A stretch of DNA of 22,222 bases, from positions 1-22,222 of the forward strand of contig JAKJBT010000022.1 in the NCBI GenBank assembly GCA_022706865.1, given 5' to 3'. A program made the translations under genes and the position numbers. The notes beneath the pieces are model-generated. The model was not told the DNA's origin, searched no databases, and worked only from the letters and a program-made list of their open reading frames with translations. How positions within the stretch are numbered: position 1 is the first letter of the stretch; every line of letters starts with the position of its first letter. Source of the DNA: Bacillota bacterium. GTDB lineage: Bacteria > Bacillota_A > Clostridia > Lutisporales > Lutisporaceae. Below, in pieces: positions 22,094 to 22,222 of this stretch.

Positions 22094-22222
22094 TTAGTAT
22101 TTTATATAAGGTACAATTGCCCTGACTATAAGGGATGTTATGTACGCTTCCACAATACTGCCTGCGACAAGCAATATGAACAGTACCAGCATTGAAAGGG
22201 CATAAGCGGCAAATATGCGGGG
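22094..22222 (-). CDS. spoIIM: Stage II sporulation protein M, C-terminal fragment (cut by window edge)
   Basis: The last 42 residues of a membrane protein that enters from the right edge and stops at the TAA at 22094-22096. The fragment is one hydrophobic helix (MLVLFILLVAGSIVEAYITS) followed by IVRAIVPYIKY. The Ile-Val-Glu-Ala-Tyr-Ile pattern after the helix matches the C-terminal end of SpoIIM and related stage II proteins, which take part in septal peptidoglycan degradation during engulfment. spoIIM directly upstream of xerD is a common clostridial order. The identification rests on a short segment plus neighbourhood. Confidence 0.72.
   Translation of the reverse strand, partial: PRIFAAYALSMLVLFILLVAGSIVEAYITSLIVRAIVPYIKY

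Overview
The window looks like a low-GC, anaerobic, endospore-forming member of the Clostridia. The evidence is a ferredoxin-linked 2-oxoacid oxidoreductase operon, strong AGGAGG-type ribosome binding sites, and sporulation-linked genes: a spoIIM fragment, a ytfJ/gerW homologue with its DUF2953 partner, and a dacF-like carboxypeptidase. It contains 26 well-supported coding regions. All but one are on the minus strand, so transcription runs from high to low coordinates. I see no mobile element, CRISPR array, prophage, rRNA or tRNA, and no gene-free gap longer than about 140 bases.

Reading in the direction of transcription: (1) 22222-21097 holds the end of spoIIM and xerD, closed by a terminator. 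(2) 21034-15517 is a nucleoside salvage/catabolism cluster, deoB-punA-punA(paralogue)-pdp, followed by a larA-family gene. Its enzymes release bases from purine and pyrimidine nucleosides and convert the sugar 1-phosphate to the 5-phosphate. (3) 15443-14216 is a dacF-like D,D-carboxypeptidase with a possible forespore (sigma-F-like) promoter and a clear terminator. (4) 14140-11125 is a compact operon of an M50 protease homologue, trpS, scpA and scpB, ending in a strong terminator. (5) 11071-9961 is DUF2953 plus ytfJ, again terminated. (6) 9873-6939 holds a MazG-like protein, a second D,D-carboxypeptidase, a pseudouridine synthase and an acetyltransferase. (7) 6822-5425 is an orphan carboxyltransferase of the oxaloacetate decarboxylase/pyruvate carboxylase family without a biotin domain. 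(8) 5385-4747 is the only plus-strand gene, uncharacterised, divergent from surE. (9) 3737-134 is the korD-korA-korB-korC-rpiR operon, with a good sigma-A promoter in front and a terminator behind.

Most of the region is conserved clostridial housekeeping and sporulation sequence, and I do not see a defence island or secondary-metabolite system. The most interesting points are the uncharacterised plus-strand protein (an Asp-rich N-terminal motif resembling RNase H-fold enzymes plus a C-terminal CxxC...HxxC putative zinc site) and the second purine nucleoside phosphorylase, whose two base-recognition residues are changed in the direction of adenosine/MTA phosphorylases. Also of note are a LarA homologue that keeps all nickel-pincer residues but has no maturation genes nearby, the RpiR regulator inside the kor operon, and the possible sigma-F promoter of dacF.
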